Assembly: GCF_963664415.1 (NCBI RefSeq)
Contig: NZ_OY761445.1
Span: 682,001 to 746,000, forward strand
Reading direction: 5' to 3'
Length of the DNA: 64,000 nucleotides
Source: an uncultured Desulfobacter sp.
GTDB taxonomy: Bacteria; Desulfobacterota; Desulfobacteria; Desulfobacterales; Desulfobacteraceae
Shown: piece by piece, positions 44,861 to 53,112 of the stretch
Layout: every line of letters begins with the position of its first letter
How positions within the stretch are numbered: the stretch's first letter is position 1
Made by a program: the position numbers and the translations under genes
Notes under the pieces: model-generated
What the model was told of the DNA's origin: nothing
What the model saw: the letters and a program-made list of their open reading frames with translations, nothing else
The model's database searches: none

Positions 44861-46399
44861 ATGATTTGGAAACTGCTGCGAACAATGAGTCAAAATCTAA
44901 CCCTGACGATTCCGGTAATGATGGTGGCCGGATTCATATTCGGTATTTTCATGGATGCCGCTTTTTTAAAGAGTTTTATTATTCCGTTCACCTTTTTAAT
45001 GGTCTACCCCATGATGGTGACGCTGAATATCCAGAAGGTATTTGAGGGCGGGGATGTCAAAGCCCAGGTGCTTACCCAGGCGATCAACTTTGGCGTGGTT
45101 CCCTTCCTTGCCTATTTTATGGGTTTGATTTTTTTTAAAGACCAGCCTTATATGGCGTTAGGTTTACTTCTGGCGGGGCTTGTTCCCACGTCAGGCATGA
45201 CCATTTCCTGGACCGGCTTTGCCAAGGGCAACCTGGCCGCTGCCGTAAAAATGACAGTAATAGGCCTAACCCTGGGCTCCATCGCCACACCTTTTTATGT
45301 TCGCATGCTCATGGGCACAACCATTGAAATTGACATGGTCGCTGTTTTCAAACAGATCGTGGTCATTGTCTTCATCCCCATGGCAGCCGGTTATTTAACC
45401 CGCAGGGCACTGGTAAAAAAACACGGGGAAAAGGGATTCAAAACATCAGTGGGCCCCAAATTCCCGCCGTTGTCCACCTTGGGTGTTGTGGGCATCGTAT
45501 TCATTGCCATGGCACTTAAGGCCCGGGCCATTGCCGCAGCCCCCAGTATGCTTGCTTACATCCTTATCCCTTTGGTTATCATTTACGGATTCAACTTCAC
45601 CTTCAGCAGTATTATAGGTAAAAAACTTTTGCCCAGGGGTGATGCCATTGCACTTGTTTACGGCTCAGTCATGCGTAACCTGTCCATTGCCCTGGCCATT
45701 GCCATAAATGCCTTTGGTAAACAAGGCGCGTCGGCGGCCCTGGTTGTGGCTGTGGCGTATATCATCCAGGTTCAATCCGCTGCCTGGTACGTCAAACTGA
45801 CCGACAGAATATTTGGACGGGCGCCTTTGGACGGGGCACAACCTTCGAAACCTACACCCCAGGCAAAAACAGAGCCTATCGCTGAAACCGTTGAGGAGCC
45901 CGAAGGTTCCATGGTCGCAAATATTCAAAAAATCCTTTTTGCCACGGACATCACCCCTACGGCAAAATATGCGGCCCGCTATGCCTGTACCATCGGCAAC
46001 AAATTTAATGCAAAGGTATGGGCCATTCATGTGGTCCCGGATCTTTTAGCCGAATATTCGGCAGGCGCCGGTGTCACCATAAAGGATCCTGAAAAGCAGG
46101 AAGAGTTCAACCGGGATGCCGTTGAAAATGCTGAACGAATGCTTGGAGAACGTATCCGAAACACATCGGAAAAGGTGATCAAAGAAATTTCAGCCTGTCC
46201 CTTATCAAAGGACCGCATCATGGTCAAAATAGGAGATCCGGTGGAAGAGATCACACAAGCTGCGGCCCAGGGAGATTTTGACCTGATCATCATGGGCACT
46301 CACGGAGATCAGGGTTTTGATGATATTCTCTTAGGCAGCACAGCCCAGGGTGTCATCCACGCATCCAAAATTCCTGTCCTTGTGGCGCGCCCCGCTTAG
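44861..46399 (+). CDS. ACR3/BASS-type permease fused to a universal stress protein domain
   Basis: 512 residues. The N-terminal 330 residues hold about ten hydrophobic segments of the bile-acid/arsenite permease (BASS/ACR3) type, with GLVPTSGMTISWTGFAKGN, the conserved crossover helix, and YGSVMRNLSIALAIAIN. A Pro-rich linker (about 330-355) leads to a UspA domain (about 360-512) with KILFATDITPTAKYAARYA and the ATP-binding GTHGDQGFDDILLGSTAQGVIH, seen as MGTHGDQG and GSTAQGVI. The fusion suggests nucleotide control of an anion or arsenite transporter. Substrate is not readable; the ACR3 Cys is not in the expected helix. Confidence 0.88.
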   Translation: MIWKLLRTMSQNLTLTIPVMMVAGFIFGIFMDAAFLKSFIIPFTFLMVYPMMVTLNIQKVFEGGDVKAQVLTQAINFGVVPFLAYFMGLIFFKDQPYMALGLLLAGLVPTSGMTISWTGFAKGNLAAAVKMTVIGLTLGSIATPFYVRMLMGTTIEIDMVAVFKQIVVIVFIPMAAGYLTRRALVKKHGEKGFKTSVGPKFPPLSTLGVVGIVFIAMALKARAIAAAPSMLAYILIPLVIIYGFNFTFSSIIGKKLLPRGDAIALVYGSVMRNLSIALAIAINAFGKQGASAALVVAVAYIIQVQSAAWYVKLTDRIFGRAPLDGAQPSKPTPQAKTEPIAETVEEPEGSMVANIQKILFATDITPTAKYAARYACTIGNKFNAKVWAIHVVPDLLAEYSAGAGVTIKDPEKQEEFNRDAVENAERMLGERIRNTSEKVIKEISACPLSKDRIMVKIGDPVEEITQAAAQGDFDLIIMGTHGDQGFDDILLGSTAQGVIHASKIPVLVARPA

Positions 46400-46420
46400 A
46401 AGCCGTTTTAATCTTATTTT

Positions 46421-46455
46421 GTCCCGCATTTTATTGAAAATGCGGGACATTTTTA
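46421..46455 (+). terminator. Intrinsic terminator of the permease-USP gene
   Basis: GTCCCGCATTTT pairs perfectly with AAAATGCGGGAC over a 4-base loop, followed by ATTTTTA. Confidence 0.9.
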
Positions 46456-46511
46456 CTTGCGAAATCCAAAGTCTTATGCGACAGGGTAATCGCCTTTATA
46501 TTAAAAAGTCC

Positions 46512-46557
46512 TCGCTATCGGGATCGAAAACAATGGACATTCCGATCCCGATAGCGA
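46512..46557. repeat. 15-bp inverted repeat, REP-like
   Basis: TCGCTATCGGGATCG and its exact complement flank a 16-base loop, in the 305-base gap before parA. No T-run follows, so it looks like a repeated palindrome rather than a terminator. The rest of 46456-46704 shows no gene. Confidence 0.5.
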
Positions 46558-46704
46558 TTGTGAAGTTAAAATAGCCGGCAAAATTATGAATGTGGTCACC
46601 CTGGCTTATGCGAAATGTTCTATTGACAAGGCGGAACAAGCTACGATATGGTTTTATGTATTATATCTCTCCTAAAAATTTAAAAAGCGACACATGGTAT
46701 CATC

Positions 46705-47349
46705 ATGAAAGTTATTACACTTGCAAACCAGAAAGGTGGCTGTGGCAAAAGTACCATTGTTCTCAATCTTGCCATTGAACTTGCTTTACAACAGCACCGC
46801 GTCATCGTCTTTGACACGGACCCCCAGGGCAGTTGTTATGAAACAGCTGAAATTCGCAACAGTCAAAAGGAGCTGACGCAGATCAAAGTCGCCCCCGTTT
46901 ACGAAAACCTCTATCAGGTTATTGAAGAGTCTGATAAAGATTTTGATTTTGCCCTTATCGACACCCCGCCCCATGACAATGACGTTGTAACGGTTGCAAC
47001 TGCATGCTCTGATCTTATCATCATCCCTGTACAGGATTCTCCCCTCGATATCCGCAGCACAAAGACAACGGTAGAGCTGATCAACGAAGCAGGAGAACTA
47101 AATCCGAATATTAAGCCCTATTTTTTGCTCAGCCGTATTCAAACAAATTCGGTCATGGCACGCGAGCTTGCACAAGTATTAAAATCGACTTATAGATTTG
47201 ACATATTAGAAACCCAGATCGCAAACCGGATGGCATATAAATATTCTCTGATTTACGGCCAGAACGTGTCAGAATATTCAAATAAGGACATTGCTGCAAC
47301 GGAGATACGAACCCTTGCCAAAGAAATTCTGTCTATCCTTGACCGTTAG
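46705..47349 (+). CDS. ParA/MinD-type P-loop ATPase, orphan
   Basis: 214 residues. Deviant Walker A KGGCGKST at residue 10, switch I FDTDPQGS and Walker B FALIDTPPHD identify the ParA family. Unlike chromosomal ParA (about 260 residues) it has no N-terminal HTH. No parB or parS is nearby. The next gene encodes a coiled-coil protein with a likely DNA-binding end and may be its partner, as in ParA-based cargo positioning. A dispersed repeat lies between them. Confidence 0.88.
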   Translation: MKVITLANQKGGCGKSTIVLNLAIELALQQHRVIVFDTDPQGSCYETAEIRNSQKELTQIKVAPVYENLYQVIEESDKDFDFALIDTPPHDNDVVTVATACSDLIIIPVQDSPLDIRSTKTTVELINEAGELNPNIKPYFLLSRIQTNSVMARELAQVLKSTYRFDILETQIANRMAYKYSLIYGQNVSEYSNKDIAATEIRTLAKEILSILDR

Positions 47350-47410
47350 GCGGCAATTAATATTGGGGCATGCGTTTTTTTATAAGAAAGTCTGTGTGCC
47401 CCACACAGCA

Positions 47411-47473
47411 CTTTCGACTTTCGTTGTGGGCTGAGTCCGGCAGCTGATATGTCAGATCAGCCCGTAGCTGTTA
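47411..47473 (-). repeat. TAACAGCC-family dispersed repeat, copy D (inverted)
   Basis: Read on the minus strand it is TAACAGCTACGGGCTGATCT, then GACATAT and CCCACAACGAAAGTCGAAAG, close to copy B. It sits between the ParA gene and the coiled-coil gene. Confidence 0.6.
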
Positions 47474-47494
47474 TATGCAAAAGGAACCAGTGTT

Positions 47495-48064
47495 ATGAAA
47501 AAAAAGAGACCTTCATTACTTGATGTGGAAGTATTCGCCCAAAAAAGAGCCGAAAGCAGGCGGGATAAACTGAAAAAAATAGAGGAAGAGGCCTTGGCAG
47601 CAACTGAAGATACCTTTGAAATTGTTGACCAGGAAAACGAGCCCACACCGGAGTATAAAGAATCTGAACAGCAGACAGAGCAGGTTCCTGATGCATTTAT
47701 GGACGAACTGGTTGACTTTGTCACGACCTATAGGGATGAAATTCTCACCTTGAAAAATGACCTGTTCAAGGTCAAGGAACAGGTCCGCATATTCAGCACA
47801 ATGATGAACAGCCAGCAAAAAAAGATCTCCCAGCTCATAAAATCTCAGCATGAGGATGAGATGGACAACTCCGTTGAGGATGATAATTACTATCGACTGG
47901 TGCTTAGAAATATCATCTGGCTCAAAGAGGAAAAGGGCTTTACCACCAATGACGTTGTCCGATTGTTCCGGGCCGAAGGTTTCCAAACGCCGGCGCCTCA
48001 TAAAGACTGGAATACAAAAGTTGTTGAACGGTTGTATGCCGAAGCCAGAAGGACAATTTTATAA
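47495..48064 (+). CDS. Coiled-coil protein with C-terminal HTH-like segment, putative ParA partner
   Basis: 189 residues, acidic and charged. Helical heptad-like stretches occupy about 15-45 and 75-120. The C terminus (LKEEKGFTTNDVVRLFRAEGF and APHKDWNTKVVERLY) resembles the recombinase-type winged segment in serine recombinases (LNxxGxxTPxxxxWxxxTVxRL), suggesting DNA binding. No known family is recognised. AAAGGAACC lies upstream of the ATG. Its place right after an orphan ParA suggests it regulates or tethers it; that is inference. Confidence 0.6.
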   Translation: MKKKRPSLLDVEVFAQKRAESRRDKLKKIEEEALAATEDTFEIVDQENEPTPEYKESEQQTEQVPDAFMDELVDFVTTYRDEILTLKNDLFKVKEQVRIFSTMMNSQQKKISQLIKSQHEDEMDNSVEDDNYYRLVLRNIIWLKEEKGFTTNDVVRLFRAEGFQTPAPHKDWNTKVVERLYAEARRTIL

Positions 48065-48091
48065 ATATTTTTTTGCTAAAAGTCTAATTAG

Positions 48092-49000
48092 ATGACAATT
48101 CCTGTACTGACGATGCCTCCTGACCGGATTGCAAAGCGGCATCCTTTGTGGAACAAAGATATCGAAAGATTAGGTCCATGGGAACGGATAGATCAACAGG
48201 ACTTTTCTTTGGTGAGCCAAGGGCCTGTATGGTATCCATCCGCTGACGCAAGGAGAAGTGCGCCGACGATCCTGATCTGTGACCAGTACGGTTCCAGCAT
48301 GGACCCGGCCTGGGAGCTTCTGGGCCAACAAAAAATCCATACCTGGGATTCGGTCATCGTCACCGAACAGACAGCCGGCAGAGGGCAGTTTCGACGCAAT
48401 TGGGTTTCTCCCGTGGGAAATCTTTATGCATCCTGGGTGTGGCCCGAATGTTCAGACAATAATCCTTCCAATGCATATCAGGAAAATTTATTACCCCTTA
48501 TCGCAGCTTATATCGTCGCCCACGGTCTTGAATTGCTGGGGATCGATGTCCAGATAAAATGGCCGAATGATATTCTATACAAAAATCGAAAAATCGCAGG
48601 TATTCTGGTTGAACAGTGCAACAAGAAAATTATTGTGGGAATCGGAATCAACATGGCTTGTGCCCCATCTTTACGAGGAATCGGCAACGAAACCGCCATG
48701 CCGGCGACCTGCTTATCAAAAGAAGGATTTCATGTCTTCCCCTTAAAGGTCTGGTGTCACTTGGTGGAATCAGGCATCCAATGTATGCGAAGCTTGATCA
48801 GCCAAATCCAGGCATCCGAATTTACACACCTGATTACCAGCCGCCTGGCATGGCGCGGCAAGCACGTCCATATTCTTAAAAATGAAGATGAAATTAATTC
48901 GGCAATCATTATCGGTGTTGCTGAAAATGGGGGGCTGGTGACACAAAAAAACAGCCTAACACAAGTCATTCACTCCGGAAGAATTTTAACAGTTGAATAA
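48092..49000 (+). CDS. birA: Biotin-[biotin-carboxyl carrier] protein ligase BirA
   Basis: 302 residues. Biotinoyl-AMP synthesis and transfer motifs are present: TAGRGQFRRNWVSPVGNLYAS (seen as AGRGQFRRNW and SPVGNLYAS), KWPNDILYKNRKIAGILVE and GIGINMA. The N-terminal 70 residues show no HTH, so it is a ligase without repressor function. It stands directly before the large biotin enzyme that it should modify. The stop codon is the first three bases of repeat copy E. The ATG has a weak ribosome site. Confidence 0.92.
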   Translation: MTIPVLTMPPDRIAKRHPLWNKDIERLGPWERIDQQDFSLVSQGPVWYPSADARRSAPTILICDQYGSSMDPAWELLGQQKIHTWDSVIVTEQTAGRGQFRRNWVSPVGNLYASWVWPECSDNNPSNAYQENLLPLIAAYIVAHGLELLGIDVQIKWPNDILYKNRKIAGILVEQCNKKIIVGIGINMACAPSLRGIGNETAMPATCLSKEGFHVFPLKVWCHLVESGIQCMRSLISQIQASEFTHLITSRLAWRGKHVHILKNEDEINSAIIIGVAENGGLVTQKNSLTQVIHSGRILTVE

Positions 49001-49060
49001 CAGCCAAAAGCTGACTTAGCCGATGCCCTCCAGACATACCCCCAAACAAAAGGTAAAAAT
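48998..49060 (+). repeat. TAACAGCC-family dispersed repeat, copy E, starting on the birA stop codon
   Basis: TAACAGCCAAAAGCTGACTT starts at the birA TAA and matches copy A over the first 18 bases; the remainder is more degraded. Confidence 0.5.
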
Positions 49061-49062
49061 TC

Positions 49063-49091
49063 TTTACACGGTACACATACTTTCCTATATA
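49063..49091 (+). promoter_or_regulatory. Sigma70-type promoter of the biotin carboxylase gene
   Basis: TTTACA at 49063-49068 and TATATA at 49086-49091 with a 17-base spacer, about 107 bases before the ATG at 49198. Confidence 0.5.
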
Positions 49092-49197
49092 CGTCCATAC
49101 AGTGTTAATATTTCGCCATAATGGTAAAGTAAGCATATTATTTAAAAATCCAAACCTTAACCGAAACGTATCAATATTAGGGAGATCTTAAAAAGTC

Positions 49198-52100
49198 ATG
49201 AAACAAAAAACACTTGAGCAGGTTCTGGCTGAAAATAAAGGTAAACCCATCCTCGTTGCTAACCGGGGAATTCCTGCCCGTAGACTCTGCCGTTCAATTT
49301 CAGAGATGGAAGCCATCTCAATCATGACTGCAACCAATGTCGATAAAACGTCTCCCTCTACCCACAGTGCCCATGAACTGATGCTGTTGGGGGAGGTTCC
49401 GACCTCTTATCTTGATATTGACCGGATTATTGAAAAAGCTAAAGAACGCGGCGTTATTGCCATTCATCCAGGCTGGGGATTTGCAGCAGAAGATTGCAGT
49501 TTCCCCCTGAAATGTGAAAAGGCAGGTATTCACTTTATCGGTCCGCCCCATGATGCCATGCGCCTTTTGGGCAACAAAGTTGCCGTACGTAAACTTGCCA
49601 AGGAACTGGATGTTCCGGTCATCCCCGGTACGGAAGATGCCGTTTCACTGGAAGAGGCCCGGGTCTTTGCCAAAAAGATCGGTTATCCGATCATGCTCAA
49701 AGCTGAAGGCGGCGGTGGCGGGCGAGGCATCTACGAAGTATATTCTGAAGAAGAATTTGAATCGGCTTTTGTTAAAGCATCGACATTTGCCCAGGCCTCT
49801 TTCGGCAATCCCAAGCTGTTCATGGAACGACTGCTGACCAACGTGCGTCATATTGAAATTCAAATTGCCGCCGATCAGCACGGCAATGTGTTTGCTTTCG
49901 ATGAACGGGACTGCACGGTCCAAAGGAATCATCAAAAACTGGTCGAAATGACCCCCTCCCCCTGGCCGGGCATGACCGAAGAACTTCGCAACAAACTCAA
50001 AGAGTACTCAATCAAGCTGGTCAAGCATGTAAACTATTATTCTCTGGCAACAGTGGAATTTCTGGTGGACCTGGATGGAACCCCCTATCTCATTGAGGTT
50101 AACACACGGCTTCAGGTCGAACATGGTATTACTGAATGCCGCTATGGCGTGGACCTTGTGGCGGAACAGATCGCCATTGCCTTTGGCTCGACCCTCAGTT
50201 TTAATTCAGAAGAGACCAAACCCTACCAGCACGCCATGCAGGTCAGGATCAACTGTGAAGACCCCCGGAACAATTTTTCACCCAATGCAGGTCTGATTAC
50301 CCGGCATGCACCTCCGGGCGGAACAGGTGTGCGACTGAACACCTGCATCAGCACAGGATACCAATTCCCATCCCAGTATGACTCAGCCGCAACCCTGCTG
50401 ATTAGTTTTGGCCGCAGCTGGAACAAATGCGTCAAGGTCATGCGGCGGGCCCTGGGTGAGTATCATATCGGCGGCGTGAAGACGACTATCCCATTTCATC
50501 AGCAGATTCTCGAAGATCCGGTTTTCAACTCAGGTGTTTATGATACCAATTTCATAAAAAAAACACCGGAACTGATGCAATATATTGATCAGGCGCCGGA
50601 GACCGTAAGGCTTTCCCGCCTGGTGGCTGAAATTTCAGCCAAAGGATATAACGAGTTTGTTCAATTAGGAGAATACCGCGGGCGGAATGACAAACGCATC
50701 GGACCTTTCAAGCCGGTTCTTCCCCCTGAAATACACGACCAATTTTCCCATCCCTATCCCAAGGGAGACCGCCAGGCCATTCTGGATTTCGTTAGGGACA
50801 GCGGCTACGTTCATTTTACGGATACAACCCCCCGTGACATGACCCAGTCCAACAGCGGCAATCGCTTCCGGCTGGCCGAAGACAGACTGGTCGGACCGTA
50901 TCTGGACAAATGCGGTTTCTTCTCCATGGAAAACGGCGGCGGTGCCCATTTCCATGTGGCCATGCTTGCCAACATGACGTACCCGTTTACCGAAGCCGCG
51001 CAGTGGAGGAAATTTGCACCCCAGACGCTCAAGCAGATTCTGATCCGTTCTACCAATATCCTGGGATACAAACCCCAGCCACGCAACCTGATGCGCAAGA
51101 CAGGTGAAATGATCTGCGCACATTATGATGTGATTCGCTGCTTTGATTTTTTGAATCACATTGAAAATATGCGGCCCTTTGCCGAAGTAGCCATGGATTC
51201 CAAAACCAACATCTTTGAGCCGGCCATTTCTCTTTCCTATGCACCAGGGTTTGACGTCAAGCACTATCTGGCGGTGACCGATGAAATTGTGGCTATGGTC
51301 GCCAATGTCTCCGGCCTGACAACCCCAAAAGCCATTCGCACGATTATATTGGGCCTCAAGGATATGGCCGGTGTTTGTCCGCCCAGATTTATGGGGGAAC
51401 TTGTGGCAGCCATTCGCAAAAAATATCCGGAACTTATCATGCATTACCACCGGCATTACACGGACGGATTGTTTGTTCCGGCTTTGGGGGCGGCAGCCAA
51501 GGCCGGCGCCAACATCGTGGATACCGGAATCGGCGCATCCGTGCGCTGGTATGGCCAGGGCGAAGTACTTTCCACAGCCGCCTACATGGAAAATGAACTG
51601 GGCTTGAAAATCAACTTGAATAAAGAGATGATTCGGTCCTGCGGCTTCATGCTCAAACAGATCATGCCGTATTATGACCGCTATTGTTCGCCCTATTTCC
51701 AAGGCATTGATCATGAGGTCGTCGAACACGGTATGCCGGGCGGCGCAACCTCTTCCTCCCAGGAAGGCGCCATGAAACAGGGGTATATTCATCTGTTGCC
51801 CCATATGCTGGAATTTTTAAAGGGAACCCGCAAAATCACCCGGTATCATGATGTCACGCCGGGTTCTCAGATTACATGGAATACGGCATTTTTGGCTGTA
51901 ACCGGGGCATACCAACGCGGCGGAGAGGAAGCGGTTCAGCGTCTGCTGGAGACCCTAAAAGCCGTCAATACCATTCCTGAGAAGGATTTGCCCGAAGACA
52001 TCAAGGCGGCCCGGCTGGAACTTTACCGGGACAGCAATGACGCCTTCCGGGATTTGCTGCGGGGAAATTTCGGCAAACTGCCGCTGGGGTTCCCGCCGGA

Positions 52101-52902
52101 CTGGGTTTATGAAAGCGCATTCGGCGAAAATTATCAGGCAGCCATTGCCAGCCGGACAGAAGACTCACCGTTAAACGCCCTTGAAGATATTGATCTAACG
52201 GCAGAACGAGCCAAACTTACAAGTCTGATTGATCGGGAACCCACGGAGGAAGAGTTCGTTCTCTATCTGAACCACCCCGGGGATGCCTTGAAAACCTTCG
52301 AGTTCACGGCAAAATACAGCGATCCGAACAACCTTCCGGTGGATGTCTGGTTTGAAGGGCTACAAATCGGTACACAAATGGAATTCAGGGACAGCAGCGG
52401 CAAACCCCATCAGATGATCATTCTGGATATTTCCCCTCCCAAAGAGACCGGACACTGTGTGGTCCGTTACCTTTGCGATTCCGAAATTTTTATATATAAG
52501 GTTAAGGTCAGTGAGGCCAGAGGCATTGGCACCGAGTCCGTTGAAATGGCCGATGCCTGCAATCTTTGCCATATAGCTGCGCCGAGCAACGGTGATCTGT
52601 GGGTTATGTATGCCCATGAAGGTGATATCATCCAAAAAGGCCAGGAGCTTTTCAATATTTCGATCATGAAACAGGAAAAAGCCGTCCTCTCGCCGGTTGA
52701 CGGTATTGTCAAACGGGTTCTCAAAACAGCCAATTACCAGGAAACCAAAAAGATGGTCCCGGTTGTCAACGGAGAACTTCTCGTGGAGCTTTCGCCCACA
52801 TCGGATACCTGTACGAACTGTAAAAGCCCCATTGATATCGATCACCAAAAATTCTGTCCGATTTGTGGCGATAAAATCTGTGCCTGTATCGAAAAATGTT
52901 AA
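49198..52902 (+). CDS. Pyruvate-carboxylase-like biotin enzyme with C-terminal zinc ribbon
   Basis: 1234 residues. Biotin carboxylase domain (about 15-460) with ILVANRGIPARR, AEGGGGGRGIYEV, HIEIQIAADQHGNVFAFDERDC and IEVNTRLQVEHG. Carboxyltransferase domain (about 530-830) with FTDTTPRDMTQSN, the carboxylatable Lys721 in LKDMAG and HYH (His749, His751) metal ligands. Biotinyl domain near the C terminus with Lys1158 in SIMKQEKA, so the usual AMKM box is IMKQ. A C-terminal ribbon CTNCKSPIDI...CPICGDKIC follows, unusual for this family. It should carboxylate pyruvate or a related 2-oxoacid. The carboxyltransferase motifs are divergent, so acceptor specificity is unsure. Confidence 0.9.
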   Translation: MKQKTLEQVLAENKGKPILVANRGIPARRLCRSISEMEAISIMTATNVDKTSPSTHSAHELMLLGEVPTSYLDIDRIIEKAKERGVIAIHPGWGFAAEDCSFPLKCEKAGIHFIGPPHDAMRLLGNKVAVRKLAKELDVPVIPGTEDAVSLEEARVFAKKIGYPIMLKAEGGGGGRGIYEVYSEEEFESAFVKASTFAQASFGNPKLFMERLLTNVRHIEIQIAADQHGNVFAFDERDCTVQRNHQKLVEMTPSPWPGMTEELRNKLKEYSIKLVKHVNYYSLATVEFLVDLDGTPYLIEVNTRLQVEHGITECRYGVDLVAEQIAIAFGSTLSFNSEETKPYQHAMQVRINCEDPRNNFSPNAGLITRHAPPGGTGVRLNTCISTGYQFPSQYDSAATLLISFGRSWNKCVKVMRRALGEYHIGGVKTTIPFHQQILEDPVFNSGVYDTNFIKKTPELMQYIDQAPETVRLSRLVAEISAKGYNEFVQLGEYRGRNDKRIGPFKPVLPPEIHDQFSHPYPKGDRQAILDFVRDSGYVHFTDTTPRDMTQSNSGNRFRLAEDRLVGPYLDKCGFFSMENGGGAHFHVAMLANMTYPFTEAAQWRKFAPQTLKQILIRSTNILGYKPQPRNLMRKTGEMICAHYDVIRCFDFLNHIENMRPFAEVAMDSKTNIFEPAISLSYAPGFDVKHYLAVTDEIVAMVANVSGLTTPKAIRTIILGLKDMAGVCPPRFMGELVAAIRKKYPELIMHYHRHYTDGLFVPALGAAAKAGANIVDTGIGASVRWYGQGEVLSTAAYMENELGLKINLNKEMIRSCGFMLKQIMPYYDRYCSPYFQGIDHEVVEHGMPGGATSSSQEGAMKQGYIHLLPHMLEFLKGTRKITRYHDVTPGSQITWNTAFLAVTGAYQRGGEEAVQRLLETLKAVNTIPEKDLPEDIKAARLELYRDSNDAFRDLLRGNFGKLPLGFPPDWVYESAFGENYQAAIASRTEDSPLNALEDIDLTAERAKLTSLIDREPTEEEFVLYLNHPGDALKTFEFTAKYSDPNNLPVDVWFEGLQIGTQMEFRDSSGKPHQMIILDISPPKETGHCVVRYLCDSEIFIYKVKVSEARGIGTESVEMADACNLCHIAAPSNGDLWVMYAHEGDIIQKGQELFNISIMKQEKAVLSPVDGIVKRVLKTANYQETKKMVPVVNGELLVELSPTSDTCTNCKSPIDIDHQKFCPICGDKICACIEKC

Positions 52903-52933
52903 ACTAAGGCTGCAGATGAAATAAAAAGGCACC

Positions 52934-52971
52934 CCCCCAAGGCCCAATAAAAGTATATTGGGCCTTGGGGG
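52934..52971 (+). terminator. Long hairpin after the biotin enzyme gene
   Basis: CCCCCAAGGCCCAATA pairs exactly with TATTGGGCCTTGGGGG over a 6-base loop. No T-run follows, so it may be Rho-assisted or protect the 3' end. Confidence 0.7.
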
Positions 52972-53112
52972 TAACCTTGTAGATTTATCTTTGACTTCAT
53001 CCCCCCGCATTATTTTCATATTTTCCTAATCCCGTCTTCACAGGGATGTAACACAATTTGGGTATCGTTCCTGATTAATAAGATATTCATCCAAAATAAT
53101 TAAGGATAGGAA

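Noticed and set aside
46705..48064. Canonical chromosomal parAB locus
   Set aside because: The partner has no ParB CTP-binding or HTH core and no parS-like sites or gidA/gidB neighbours are seen.
50665..51804. 379-codon frame antisense to the biotin enzyme
   Set aside because: Long only because the carboxylase codon pattern lacks stops in that frame; product has no domain and the sense protein is clearly real.
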